A stretch of DNA of 64,000 bases from Bacillota bacterium (GTDB taxonomy: Bacteria; Bacillota; Clostridia; Lachnospirales; Lachnospiraceae): NCBI GenBank assembly GCA_023415655.1, contig JAEZKD010000220.1:4986-68985 (forward strand), in the 5' to 3' direction. Position numbers and translations under genes: made by a program. This document shows, piece after piece, positions 9,304 to 17,253 of this stretch. The notes under the pieces are model-generated. The model was not told where the DNA came from and did no database searches. It saw only the letters and a list, made by a program, of their open reading frames with translations. Within the stretch, counting starts at the first letter, position 1, and the number at the start of each line of letters is the position of its first letter.

Positions 9304-10092
9304 TTATTTGCTTTCTGTATTCTGTGCTGCTTTCGCCTCCGCTGCTTTCTTTGCTGCGGCTGCTTTTTCTTCAGCTAAACGCTTTGCTTCTTCCTGTTTT
9401 TTTGCTTCAATTTCAATGTGATTTTCAGCACAAGTAGAACCCGAACAGGAACCACAGTTTCCACCACAAGCAAGCTCAGACTTCTCTGGAACATTCGTAG
9501 CAGACTTTAATTTTAACTTGTTCTGAATTGCTGTTAACATTGCTAATACAAAGAAGGCACCAGGAGCAAGTACAAAAATAGAAAGTGTTTCAAAGTTTTC
9601 AGGTAATACACGATTACCAAATACTGCACCATTACCAAGGAACTCACGGAACATACCGATTAAGGTAAGACCTACCGTAAATCCAAGACCCATACCAATA
9701 CCATCGAAGATAGATGGGAATACTGGGTTTTTAGACGCATATGCTTCTGCACGACCCAAAATAATACAGTTTACTACGATAAGAGGAATATATATACCAA
9801 GTGCATCATTCAAGGATGGAATAAAACCTTTTAACAGTAATTCCACAATTGTAACGAAAGATGCCACTACTACGATAAAGGCTGGCATTCTTACTTTATC
9901 AGGAATCACTTTACGTAGCATAGAAATTAACATATTGGACATTATTAATACAACAGTTGTTGTTAAGCCCATACCCATACCATTAATAGCTGAGGTTGTA
10001 ACCGCAAGTGTCGGACACATACCAAGCATTAAAATGAAGGTAGGATTTTCCTTAATAATACCATTGTATAAACGTTCTAAACACTTATTCAC
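9304..10092 (-). CDS. rnfE: Rnf complex subunit RnfE with an added cysteine-rich, Ala/Lys/Glu-rich tail
   Basis: The membrane partner of RnfA; NPTFILMLGMCPTLAVT and the later IVVNCIILGRAEA are the paired cysteine motifs. I chose the GTG at 10092 (262 residues): GGAGGTGTC lies 7 bases upstream inside the end of rnfG, and the protein then opens MNKCLERLYNGI as in other RnfE. An ATG at 10116 is possible but has no ribosome site. After about 200 residues of normal RnfE comes an extra tail: a cluster of cysteines (ACGGNCGSCSGSTC), then about 40 residues rich in Ala, Lys and Glu, likely a charged helix. The start overlaps the rnfG stop by 8 bases. Confidence 0.94.
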   Translation of the reverse strand: MNKCLERLYNGIIKENPTFILMLGMCPTLAVTTSAINGMGMGLTTTVVLIMSNMLISMLRKVIPDKVRMPAFIVVVASFVTIVELLLKGFIPSLNDALGIYIPLIVVNCIILGRAEAYASKNPVFPSIFDGIGMGLGFTVGLTLIGMFREFLGNGAVFGNRVLPENFETLSIFVLAPGAFFVLAMLTAIQNKLKLKSATNVPEKSELACGGNCGSCSGSTCAENHIEIEAKKQEEAKRLAEEKAAAAKKAAEAKAAQNTESK

Positions 10093-10738
10093 GAACGACA
10101 CCTCCAATTCCTTCATTCATTAATTCACCTGCGAATGCAAGACCAGCATTGACTGTATTCGTAATAGCATTACTTGTAACCGTAGCACCACTGATTGCAT
10201 TAATTTCAGAAGGTGAACTTTTATCTGCAGCTGCTTTGATTACCGTCAACTGATCTGCATTTACCTCTGTAAACTGACTTTTAAATGGTTCTTCTAGAGC
10301 CTTCATACCAAGACCAGCAGTTTCTGAGATTTGTAAAATTTCGATCTTAGTTAAGGTTCCATCTGCTTTCACACCCATAGAGAACTTGATATCTCCACCA
10401 TAACCTGCATGTGAAGTAATTGTCATAACATAACCAATGGCATTGCCATTGCTATCTTTTGCAATACAGACTTCATTGATGGTTGTATCAGTAAATCCAT
10501 TCTCTGTAAGAAAATCGGCACTACTTGCAACCATAGAATTCAGTTCTTCATTCTTATCATCTACTAAAGCAGCTTCTGCATAAACTGCTGCATATGCTTG
10601 TGCTTTGGCTTCTGCTTCTCTTTTTGCAATGATATCCTTTGTGATTTCATAAACAAAGCCAAGAGAAAGTGCTGCAACTAAAGTAATTGCAAACAATGCA
10701 AAAGCATCTTTCATAAGGGAGGATTTTTTACTTTGCAT
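10085..10738 (-). CDS. rnfG: Rnf complex subunit RnfG (covalent FMN protein)
   Basis: A 217-residue protein with one N-terminal membrane helix (about residues 12-30) and an extracytoplasmic flavin domain. The motif ISGATVTSNA near residue 182 is the S(T)GAT sequence to whose Thr FMN is joined by phosphoester (flavin transferase ApbE, not in this window). The ATG at 10738 overlaps the rnfD stop by 11 bases and uses GGAGGT inside rnfD. It moves electrons across the membrane part of the complex. Confidence 0.95.
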   Translation of the reverse strand: MQSKKSSLMKDAFALFAITLVAALSLGFVYEITKDIIAKREAEAKAQAYAAVYAEAALVDDKNEELNSMVASSADFLTENGFTDTTINEVCIAKDSNGNAIGYVMTITSHAGYGGDIKFSMGVKADGTLTKIEILQISETAGLGMKALEEPFKSQFTEVNADQLTVIKAAADKSSPSEINAISGATVTSNAITNTVNAGLAFAGELMNEGIGGVVRE

Positions 10739-11738
10739 GTTTCTTACCTCCTATTCCAAATGCGTTTGGAATTGATATCTTTTCAATCAATGGAACAAGT
10801 AGATTCGTGAAGATGATTGCATAAGAAACACCTTCTGCGGAACCACCCCAAAGACGGAAAATACCTGTTAAACATCCAAGAATCAAACCAAATATAATCT
10901 GACCTAACTTTGTAATTGGAGATGTTACATAATCCGTTGCCATAAAGAACGCACCAAGTATTAATCCACCACCAAGAACATGTGTTAAAATATAGTTCAT
11001 ATCAAGTCCATGACCACCAAAAATTGCAATAAATACAGCAAAAGAACCGATATAAGTCAATGGAATACGTAAAGAAATCACTCTACGATATACAAGATAA
11101 ATTGCTCCGATTAATAGCATCATTGCACTTGTTTCACCAATAACACCACCTTTGAATCCAAAGAACATCTCTAAAATACTAGGAGTTGCTTCTCCAACTC
11201 TTAAGGCTGCTAATGGTGTCGCACCTGTAATTCCGTCTAATCCTGCAACACCGTAATTAAATAAGTACAATCCTTCATTGCTTACTTTGGAAGAAGCAAA
11301 GGAATTCACTGCAAAATTAGTCATATGTGTTGTAAAACATATGGACAAGAAACATCTAGCTGCTAATGCTGGATTCATGAAATTCTGACCTAATCCACCA
11401 TAAAGCATCTTAACTACAATAATAGCAAACGTACCACCAATGATTGGCATCCAAATTGGAGCAGTTGCTGGAAGATTCATACCAAGTAATAAACCAGTAA
11501 CCAAAGCTGAACATTCATATGGATGTTCAGGTACCTTCATAAATTTCTCATACAAAAACTCTGCAACCACACATGTTGTAACAGATACTAAGAGAATTAA
11601 AAATGCGGAGAAGCCGAATTGATATACACCGAATAAACTAGCTGGCATCAGTGCAAATGCGACATCTCTCATAATTTGTGCTGTCGTTACACCACTACGC
11701 AAATGTGGTGATGCAGAGACATTAAACATACCTTTCAA
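10728..11738 (-). CDS. rnfD: Rnf complex subunit RnfD (membrane flavoprotein)
   Basis: A multi-helix membrane subunit related to NqrB. The motif GITGATPLAAL is the covalent FMN-attachment site, and NPALAARCFL and ATDYVTSPIT are further conserved family stretches. The likely start is the TTG at 11738 (336 residues), with AGAGGTGG five bases upstream, followed at once by MFNVSASPHLRSG, which matches RnfD N-termini. The frame stays open to a TTG at 11792 that would overlap rnfC but has no ribosome site. With this start, 28 bases separate rnfC and rnfD. Confidence 0.94.
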   Translation of the reverse strand: MKGMFNVSASPHLRSGVTTAQIMRDVAFALMPASLFGVYQFGFSAFLILLVSVTTCVVAEFLYEKFMKVPEHPYECSALVTGLLLGMNLPATAPIWMPIIGGTFAIIVVKMLYGGLGQNFMNPALAARCFLSICFTTHMTNFAVNSFASSKVSNEGLYLFNYGVAGLDGITGATPLAALRVGEATPSILEMFFGFKGGVIGETSAMMLLIGAIYLVYRRVISLRIPLTYIGSFAVFIAIFGGHGLDMNYILTHVLGGGLILGAFFMATDYVTSPITKLGQIIFGLILGCLTGIFRLWGGSAEGVSYAIIFTNLLVPLIEKISIPNAFGIGGKKHAK

Positions 11739-11766
11739 AGATTCCACCTCTTTCTGAATTCGTAAC

Positions 11767-13089
11767 TTATTTTTCACGTTTTCTTTCTTCAAGAATCGAG
11801 CGTCTTGTCTGCTTAAATGCTTGAGTTAAATAAATACCAGACGGACAGTTATAGGAACAGCAACCACATTCATAACATTCCATACCATGTAACTTCTCAA
11901 ATCCTTCATGATCAAAACGAATTGCTGCCTCCATCATTTTCTGTGGAACCAAACCACAAGGACAGACCTGCACACAACGGCCGCAACGAATACAGTTTTG
12001 TAGAGGCATTTCTTCTACTTCATCCTTTAATAATGCAACCAATGCACTTGATAGCTTAGTAACAGGAACATCGAGACTAAAGAGTGCTAACCCCATCATC
12101 GGTCCTCCAGAGATGATTTTTTCTGGAGTATCCACATATCCCCCTGCCGCTTCTAAAATTTCAGTATACGCAATACCAGTAGGAACGATAAAGTTTTGTG
12201 GTTCTTTGATAGCATCGCCAGTCACAGTTAATACACGACGAATCAATGGAGTAGATTCTGAAACCGCAAGAGCAATTGAAATCAGCGTATCAACATTATT
12301 TACAATACATCCAACATCAAAAGGAAGCATAGAAGAGTTCATCTTTCTTCCTGTCATTGCATAAATTAAGTGTCGTTCTCCACCTTCTGGATACTTTGTC
12401 TTTAGAACACGAACTTCAATATTTTTTTCAAGAGCTGCTAGCTCTTTTAACTTCTTAATAGCATCTGGTTTATTATCTTCGATTCCAATAAGACCAGTCG
12501 CATTCGGAAACAAGGAAAGAACTATCTTTAACCCTTGAATTAGTCTTTCTGGTTGTTCTATCATCATGCGATAATCACTTGTAAGGTATGGTTCACACTC
12601 TGCACCATTTACAATTACATAGTCAATCGCATTGTCATCTTTAGGTGTTAATTTGATATGTGTTGGGAATCCTGCTCCACCCATACCAACGATACCCGCT
12701 TCTTTTACAATATTGCGAATTTCTTCTTTGGATAATTTGGTATAATCTCTTTCGTTGCCCATACCGTCAATTGCCGTATACTCATTATCATTTTCTACAA
12801 CAATGGATTCTACTATCTTCCCATTCGCTGTTAATCTTGGCTCCACAGCTTTTACAGTACCTGAAACAGAACTAATGATACACGATGATACAACCCCATC
12901 TGCTTCACCGATTTTCTGACCAACAAGCACCTTGTCCCCTTTGGAAACAATTGGCTTGGCTGGGGTACCAATATGCTGAGACATTGGGAAAACCAGCTCC
13001 CCCTTAGGAAGCAAAATCGTGGTAGTTTTTTCTTGCGTTAATTCTTTTCCCTCAAAAGGGTGAATACCGCCTCTAAACGTTCTTGCCAT
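11767..13089 (-). CDS. rnfC: Rnf complex subunit RnfC (NADH-binding FeS flavoprotein)
   Basis: First gene of the operon. The start is the ATG at 13089 (440 residues, opening MARTFRGGIHPFEGK), with GAAGGA upstream; the open frame extends to 13155 without support. The glycine-rich VGMGGAGFPTHIKL is the NADH/FMN-binding region shared with Complex I NuoF. Near the C terminus two 4Fe-4S sites are seen (CIRCGRCVQVCP and CYECGCCSYNCP). RnfC is where NAD+ is reduced with electrons from ferredoxin, coupled to Na+ or H+ export by the RnfABDEG membrane part. The whole operon, rnfCDGEAB, reads right to left with short gaps or overlaps. Confidence 0.96.
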   Translation of the reverse strand: MARTFRGGIHPFEGKELTQEKTTTILLPKGELVFPMSQHIGTPAKPIVSKGDKVLVGQKIGEADGVVSSCIISSVSGTVKAVEPRLTANGKIVESIVVENDNEYTAIDGMGNERDYTKLSKEEIRNIVKEAGIVGMGGAGFPTHIKLTPKDDNAIDYVIVNGAECEPYLTSDYRMMIEQPERLIQGLKIVLSLFPNATGLIGIEDNKPDAIKKLKELAALEKNIEVRVLKTKYPEGGERHLIYAMTGRKMNSSMLPFDVGCIVNNVDTLISIALAVSESTPLIRRVLTVTGDAIKEPQNFIVPTGIAYTEILEAAGGYVDTPEKIISGGPMMGLALFSLDVPVTKLSSALVALLKDEVEEMPLQNCIRCGRCVQVCPCGLVPQKMMEAAIRFDHEGFEKLHGMECYECGCCSYNCPSGIYLTQAFKQTRRSILEERKREK

Positions 13090-13296
13090 TTCTTTTCCTT
13101 CTTTCTCTCTAATTCTAGGCTGATCCATTGATGAAACGAATCTCATATCTTCCATAGAAAAGCCATAGCAACTTTAACACACATTGAATGCGCTACTTCT
13201 CCGATTCTACGCATACTTCATCATCATACCATACTATTGAATATTTTTGAATGAAATATTTTTACAATTACGCATTTTTTTAAGATTTTTGTCGGA

Positions 13297-13325
13297 ACTA
13301 TTTTTATATCGACATAACTAGTCAA
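13297..13325 (-). promoter_or_regulatory. Possible promoter of the Rnf operon
   Basis: Minus strand TTGACT (13325-13320), 17-bp spacer, AATAGT (13302-13297), about 210 bases upstream of rnfC. The -10 matches only 4 of 6. A TGTCG/CGACA short inverted repeat lies across the spacer (13290-13314). No Rex-type operator was seen. Confidence 0.35.
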
Positions 13326-13371
13326 ATATCTAATAGCTTAATATAATTTAATGTCTAATTTCCCAAAATAA

Positions 13372-13480
13372 GGCTGTCGCATAACCAGGTTTTAACTCTA
13401 AACAGCATCTAATATTCGCTTCTATGAAGTAACGAATCTAGTAACCTCTTTAGATTATAAACTCAGATTATGCGACAGCC
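13372..13480 (-). terminator. Long-loop inverted repeat, probable terminator of spoIIID
   Basis: GGCTGTCGCATAA (13372-13384) is exactly complementary to 13468-13480, with an 83-base spacer that has its own smaller stem (ATTCG...CGAAT). On the minus strand, after spoIIID, the distal arm is followed by TTATTTT, fitting a terminator. The large spacer is unusual and could mark a small palindromic element instead. The remaining 13156-13371 sequence is AT-rich leader of rnfC. Confidence 0.5.
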
Positions 13481-13526
13481 CTTTGTTTCCTTACGTTATT
13501 GTCGACATTAGAATAATATGTAAGAA

Positions 13527-13817
13527 TTAGTACCCCTGAAGAGATTTTCCCTTATGAAGGTATTTTTCTTTTGTTGCCAAACCGCCCCTAATATGTCGTT
13601 CCGACTTATTCAAATCCAATACAAGTCTTGCACGTTCTGCTAAGGAAGGGTTGACTTGTAATAAACGTTCGGTAACATCTTTATGCACCGTTGATTTGGA
13701 AATTCCGAACTGCCTAGCGGTTTGTCGCACAGTTGCATTATTCTCAATAATATATGCAGCGATTTCTGCAGCACGTTCCTCGATTTGTTTATGCTTAAAC
13801 AAATTGGAGCCTTTCAT
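13527..13817 (-). CDS. spoIIID: Sporulation transcription factor SpoIIID
   Basis: A helix-turn-helix regulator of mother-cell genes after sigma-E activation. The 96-residue form starts at the ATG at 13817 (GGGTGG six bases upstream); a longer frame to 13892 is not supported. The HTH (TVRQTARQFGISKSTVHKD, residues about 30-48) and the following LLQVNPSLAERARLVLD and RHIRGGLATKEKY are diagnostic of SpoIIID. It shows that the organism forms endospores. It stands alone, between the Rnf operon and the DUF5685 cassette. No convincing sigma-E promoter was found by eye. Confidence 0.95.
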   Translation of the reverse strand: MKGSNLFKHKQIEERAAEIAAYIIENNATVRQTARQFGISKSTVHKDVTERLLQVNPSLAERARLVLDLNKSERHIRGGLATKEKYLHKGKSLQGY

Positions 13818-13961
13818 GAAGTTCCACCCGAAATACTTGTTTTTATAATTTATTCGAAGACAACCGAATTTATGCTTATTACAAAATGACAATGATGAGT
13901 TTACTTCATTTTTTCAACTATATCTTGTATTTCAGATTCAAGTGTTCCAATGAAATTTGAT

Positions 13962-14528
13962 TTATAACATATTCTTTCTTAGTTTTTTCCAATACCTTAC
14001 TATGAATTCATGATAAGCTAAATCATAGATAATTAGTACAAGCTGTCCACCACATAATAATAAAAGCATTGTGACAGATGATAATTGCCCTGCAAATATT
14101 AGTTTGGGAGCAAAGATGAGTATAGGTATATAAATCACATTAAAAATAATAATTTTCCACAACCAAAGAAAACGATTGATTAAAGGTTTGGATACCTTTT
14201 CATGTTCCAACGTAGCCAGTTTTTTCATATGTTGATTTACAAGTAATTTGCGTATGAGTTCTGTAGCTAATAAATAACCTGACATTGCAGCAAAGGTAAG
14301 GCAATATAGTTTATTCGGAGCTAGAATCAAAGAGAGAAACACACTAGCAAGATAAAACGCGATCCCATAGGAAAGGTTCGTTTCTAAGTAAGCAACTCCA
14401 ACTAGATAAGAGCCTGCTGCTAAAAAGAAGAAGGTACTCGTCTCAATAACAGAACCTAAAATGGTACAACTCACCGCAATTGCTAATAAAAGCCCTAAAA
14501 AAGCTAATCTCTTCGTGCCTAAATGCAT
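13962..14528 (-). CDS. Membrane protein, third gene of the DUF5685/J-protein cassette
   Basis: 188 residues from the ATG at 14528, which overlaps the stop of the J-domain gene by 10 bases and uses its GGGAGGCG. It shows about five transmembrane helices: LAFLGLLLAIAVSCTILG at the N terminus, FFFLAAGSYLVGVAYLE, YGIAFYLASVFLSLIL, IIIFNVIYIPILIF and a final VTMLLLLCGGQLVLIIY. A charged cytoplasmic loop (about 95-125, HMKKLATLEHEKVSK) lies between. The N-terminal helix resembles those of ECF-transporter S-components, but no vitamin-binding signature is evident. Translational coupling ties it to the J-protein. Function unknown. Confidence 0.72.
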   Translation of the reverse strand: MHLGTKRLAFLGLLLAIAVSCTILGSVIETSTFFFLAAGSYLVGVAYLETNLSYGIAFYLASVFLSLILAPNKLYCLTFAAMSGYLLATELIRKLLVNQHMKKLATLEHEKVSKPLINRFLWLWKIIIFNVIYIPILIFAPKLIFAGQLSSVTMLLLLCGGQLVLIIYDLAYHEFIVRYWKKLRKNML

Positions 14529-15124
14529 GTGCACAAATCGCCTCCCATACATTCGCAGCATTGATCTGCAATACATAAATTACAGCACATATCTCCTGCA
14601 TCCATTCCCCCTCTACCATAGCCATAACCTGTGTTGTTATAGCGTTGGCTACCATAGGACAATTGATTCAGTAAATTACGATATTGTAAATTCGATGGTT
14701 CCATGGAAGAGGCAGTCCTTGCATGTTCTACTGCAATCATATTATTTCCAAGTCCAAGGTTGGCTACAGCACTTAGATAGTACCATTGAGCCGTACGATT
14801 ATTAATTCCAGATAGAATTGCAACTGCATCATGATATCTTCTACTATTGATTAACTGAGCAACCTCATTTAATTCTCCTGATCCAGAATAGGTTTGGTTG
14901 GAATAAGAAGAACTTGAGTAGCCACCCCCGTTTTGGCGTTCATTCATAATCGTATCATATGCTTCTTGAACTTCTTTGAATTTTTCTTCTGCTAAACCAG
15001 CCAGTGGATTATCCGCATAAGAATCTGGATGATATTTTCTACTTAATTCGCGATATGCTTTCTTAATTTCATCATCTGTTGCTGTTCTTGAAACTCCAAG
15101 AACCTGATATGGATCCTGTGTCAT
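14519..15124 (-). CDS. J-domain protein with helical-repeat middle and cysteine-string C terminus
   Basis: Residues 4-65 form a DnaJ J-domain (YQVLGVSRTATDDEIKKAY) with HPD at 32-34, so it should stimulate an Hsp70 (DnaK). There is no Gly/Phe zinc region of true DnaJ. After a Gly/Ser/Tyr linker, residues about 88-155 look like tetratricopeptide-type helices (YHDAVAILSGI...AQWYYLSAVANLGLGNN). The last 24 residues hold eight cysteines (CCNLC, CCEC, CTC). The stop is two bases downstream of DUF5685 on the operon, and the gene overlaps the next membrane gene. The tail could bind metal or anchor the protein; that is inference. Confidence 0.85.
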   Translation of the reverse strand: MTQDPYQVLGVSRTATDDEIKKAYRELSRKYHPDSYADNPLAGLAEEKFKEVQEAYDTIMNERQNGGGYSSSSYSNQTYSGSGELNEVAQLINSRRYHDAVAILSGINNRTAQWYYLSAVANLGLGNNMIAVEHARTASSMEPSNLQYRNLLNQLSYGSQRYNNTGYGYGRGGMDAGDMCCNLCIADQCCECMGGDLCTCI

Positions 15125-15126
15125 AA

Positions 15127-15966
15127 TTATAGTTCCTTCCCTTCATCATCTTGTTTATTCTTTTTATCCTCATATTTTTTCCAAACTCCGGCGTAAAGTA
15201 TGTTACGAAGTAGTTCAACATCCCATACTAACGGAAGCTTTTCAAAAGCCTTCGTACATTCCGCCATCATCATGGTTAATATCTCCTTGATATCCTCTTC
15301 AAAGGTTTCTTTGTTTGCGATTGACTTTAATGGATTATAATTACCCTTTTTCCTATCGTCTTCCAAATCATCATATGCATCTAGTATATAAATAAACTTG
15401 CCAAGATAAAAACCTACGAGTTTAAGAGACTCTTCCCATTGGTCTTTTTGATACACAAAGAGTTCCGCCATCAGTTCACCAAAGGGACGACAAATAACAT
15501 CTAGATTCTGTTCCTGCTCTCTTTCTAGTTCATTTAATCTTTGTAGACACTCTTTTATTTTCTCACACTGTCGTTGATATTTTTTCTCAACCTTATGATA
15601 CCTTCTTTTTAGAATTCTTGCACCAGATAATCCTAAAATACTTTTATCATCCGACCAATCATCCTTCAATTTGTGATATGTTAAGGCAATATTCATGTCC
15701 GCAGCATAATCACTAATTTCATTCGTGATAATCCAATGTTTTGAGGTTGGATGCGCCAAACAACGTTTTCGTGCCTGAGTCACTTGACTCTCATATAGAG
15801 AAGTTAGTACGATAATCAAGAATGTCATATCATAAGTTAATGTCATCTGACCAAATCGACCATAGCGTTTCTTTAATTGGTGACATAGCCCACAATAATA
15901 TGCCTTATATTTATAGTACTCCTTTACCTTTAGCTCCTGCTTGTTAATATTAACATATCCAAACAT
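15127..15966 (-). CDS. DUF5685-family protein
   Basis: A 279-residue, mostly helical soluble protein. It opens with a conserved region carrying CGLCH (residues 25-29) and a later RCLAHP (68-73), possible metal ligands. It also has two acidic motifs, DDWSDD (102-107) and DAYDDLEDDRKKGNYNP (196-212). The second resembles the Asp-rich motif of squalene/phytoene synthases. I recognise the family as DUF5685, with no assigned activity. AGGAGGAGTTC precedes the ATG. It is the first gene of a tight three-gene cassette with the J-domain and membrane proteins. Confidence 0.75.
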   Translation of the reverse strand: MFGYVNINKQELKVKEYYKYKAYYCGLCHQLKKRYGRFGQMTLTYDMTFLIIVLTSLYESQVTQARKRCLAHPTSKHWIITNEISDYAADMNIALTYHKLKDDWSDDKSILGLSGARILKRRYHKVEKKYQRQCEKIKECLQRLNELEREQEQNLDVICRPFGELMAELFVYQKDQWEESLKLVGFYLGKFIYILDAYDDLEDDRKKGNYNPLKSIANKETFEEDIKEILTMMMAECTKAFEKLPLVWDVELLRNILYAGVWKKYEDKKNKQDDEGKEL

Positions 15967-16056
15967 GAACTCCTCCTTCTCTGTACATAATCATTAAGCA
16001 CATTATATCAGCTATATCACCAAGATTCATCTAAAACCTCATATTTTAATAATAAT

Positions 16057-16416
16057 TTAAGACAATATTTGCTTTTTCCATTCGTCTTCTTTAAATCCAA
16101 ACAAAACAAAATTGTCCCCAATGAGTAATGGTCGTTTCACAAGCATCCCATTACTTGCAAGACAATCATAAATTTCTTGTTCTGTCATAACTTTTATTTT
16201 TTCTTTTAAATTCATCTCACGATATACAACCCCACTTGTGTTGAAAAAGCTTGTAAGTGGTTTCTCTGTTTTTTTCTTAAAAGAAATTAATTCATCCTTT
16301 GTCGGTGGTTTTTCCTTAATATCTCGTTCATCGAATGAAACCTGATGTTGTTCTAACCATTTTTTTGCATTTTTACAGGTAGAACAATTGGAATAACCAA
16401 AAAATAAATATGACAT
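16057..16416 (-). CDS. ArsC/Spx-family thioredoxin-fold protein
   Basis: 119 residues, thioredoxin-like fold, with the redox motif NCSTCKNAKKWLEQ (C11 and C14). The stretch ERDIKEKPPTKDELISFKK and the later LVKRPLLIGDN are the classic family signatures (R of VKRP helps bind the anion in arsenate reductases). Such proteins are either arsenate reductases or Spx/MgsR-like regulators; with CxxC kept and no ars genes nearby, an Spx/YffB-like redox role is as likely as arsenate reduction. It is a single gene with GGAGGTT upstream, divergent from superoxide dismutase 96 bases away. Confidence 0.85.
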   Translation of the reverse strand: MSYLFFGYSNCSTCKNAKKWLEQHQVSFDERDIKEKPPTKDELISFKKKTEKPLTSFFNTSGVVYREMNLKEKIKVMTEQEIYDCLASNGMLVKRPLLIGDNFVLFGFKEDEWKKQILS

Positions 16417-16512
16417 GTGTAATAACCTCCAATGATACTTAAATGTTTTATGAAACTATCCACATCCATCTTCATAGATTATACTAAACGGATTTTATAG
16501 GATGTTTTCATT

Positions 16513-17184
16513 ATGAATCAAATACATCAAACTTATCCATTTCAATTATTGCCGTTACCTTATAAAGAAGACAGTCTTTGTCCTAACATCAGTGCAGTAA
16601 CTCTATCCTTTCATCATGGAAAGCATTTAAAGACATACGTGAATAATTTGAATAAGGTTTTAGAACCATATCCAATGTACCACACTTGGACGCTAGAAGC
16701 ACTTGTTACCTATTATTACCTGCTTCCACAAGAGCTACAGATCCCTGTTCGTAACAATGCTGGTGGTGTTTATAACCATGATTTTTACTTTTCCTCTTTA
16801 AAACCTATCACATGTCTTGAAGATAAGCATCAAAACTACGATACCAATTCCACCATGGAGGAATTCTCACCAGATGAATTCTTTCTGCTATTTCGTCAAA
16901 GCTTCCAAAGCTATGAACAATTTAAAGAACGGTTTAAACAGAGTGCATTGAGTGTTTTTGGCTCTGGATATGCATGGCTTGTTCTAAATATGAAAAATGA
17001 ATTAGCTATCATGACAACTCCAAATCAAGATTGTCCCCTCGCTCAAGGCTTAATACCATTATTAAATATAGATGTATGGGAACATGCTTACTACCTTGAT
17101 TACCAGAATCGCAGAAATGATTACATTGATCAATGGTTTGAATTAGTGAATTGGACAGTTGTTGCTAATCGAATGATTTATTAA
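16513..17184 (+). CDS. sodA: Iron/manganese superoxide dismutase
   Basis: 223 residues. The opening LLPLPYKEDSLCPNISA and FHHGKH (H34 the first metal ligand) define the Fe/Mn-SOD N-terminal domain. The second metal ligand is in NHDFYF and the last two in DVWEHAYYLDYQNRRNDYI (Asp and His). These residues are intact, so it should detoxify superoxide. The NHDFYF form (Phe where many enzymes have Trp) is odd but tolerable. An oxygen-defence gene in a strict anaerobe fits transient oxygen exposure in soil. The ribosome site is weak (AGGATG). It is divergent from the ArsC/Spx-like gene, which may share redox control. Confidence 0.93.
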   Translation: MNQIHQTYPFQLLPLPYKEDSLCPNISAVTLSFHHGKHLKTYVNNLNKVLEPYPMYHTWTLEALVTYYYLLPQELQIPVRNNAGGVYNHDFYFSSLKPITCLEDKHQNYDTNSTMEEFSPDEFFLLFRQSFQSYEQFKERFKQSALSVFGSGYAWLVLNMKNELAIMTTPNQDCPLAQGLIPLLNIDVWEHAYYLDYQNRRNDYIDQWFELVNWTVVANRMIY

Positions 17185-17204
17185 CCATTATTCTAACCAA
17201 GAAA

Positions 17205-17234
17205 GAGGCTGGCGCATCTTCACGCGACAGCCTC
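17205..17234. terminator. Bidirectional terminator between sodA and the large foldase gene
   Basis: GAGGCTGGCGC (17205-17215) pairs with GCGACAGCCTC (17224-17234) with one mismatch. On the minus strand it is followed by TTTCTT. It lies between convergent genes. Confidence 0.65.
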
Positions 17235-17253
17235 CTCCATATTTCCGAAATTA

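Noticed and set aside
13021..13155. Longer N-terminus for RnfC
   Set aside because: No ribosome site; the added residues do not resemble RnfC, and GAAGGA sets the start at 13089.
13290..13314. Rex (NADH-sensing) operator upstream of rnfC
   Set aside because: The TGTCG/CGACA repeat does not fit the TTGTTAA/TTAACAA pattern.
16057..16416. Arsenic-resistance operon
   Set aside because: Only a single ArsC/Spx-fold gene; no arsR, arsB or acr3 is nearby.
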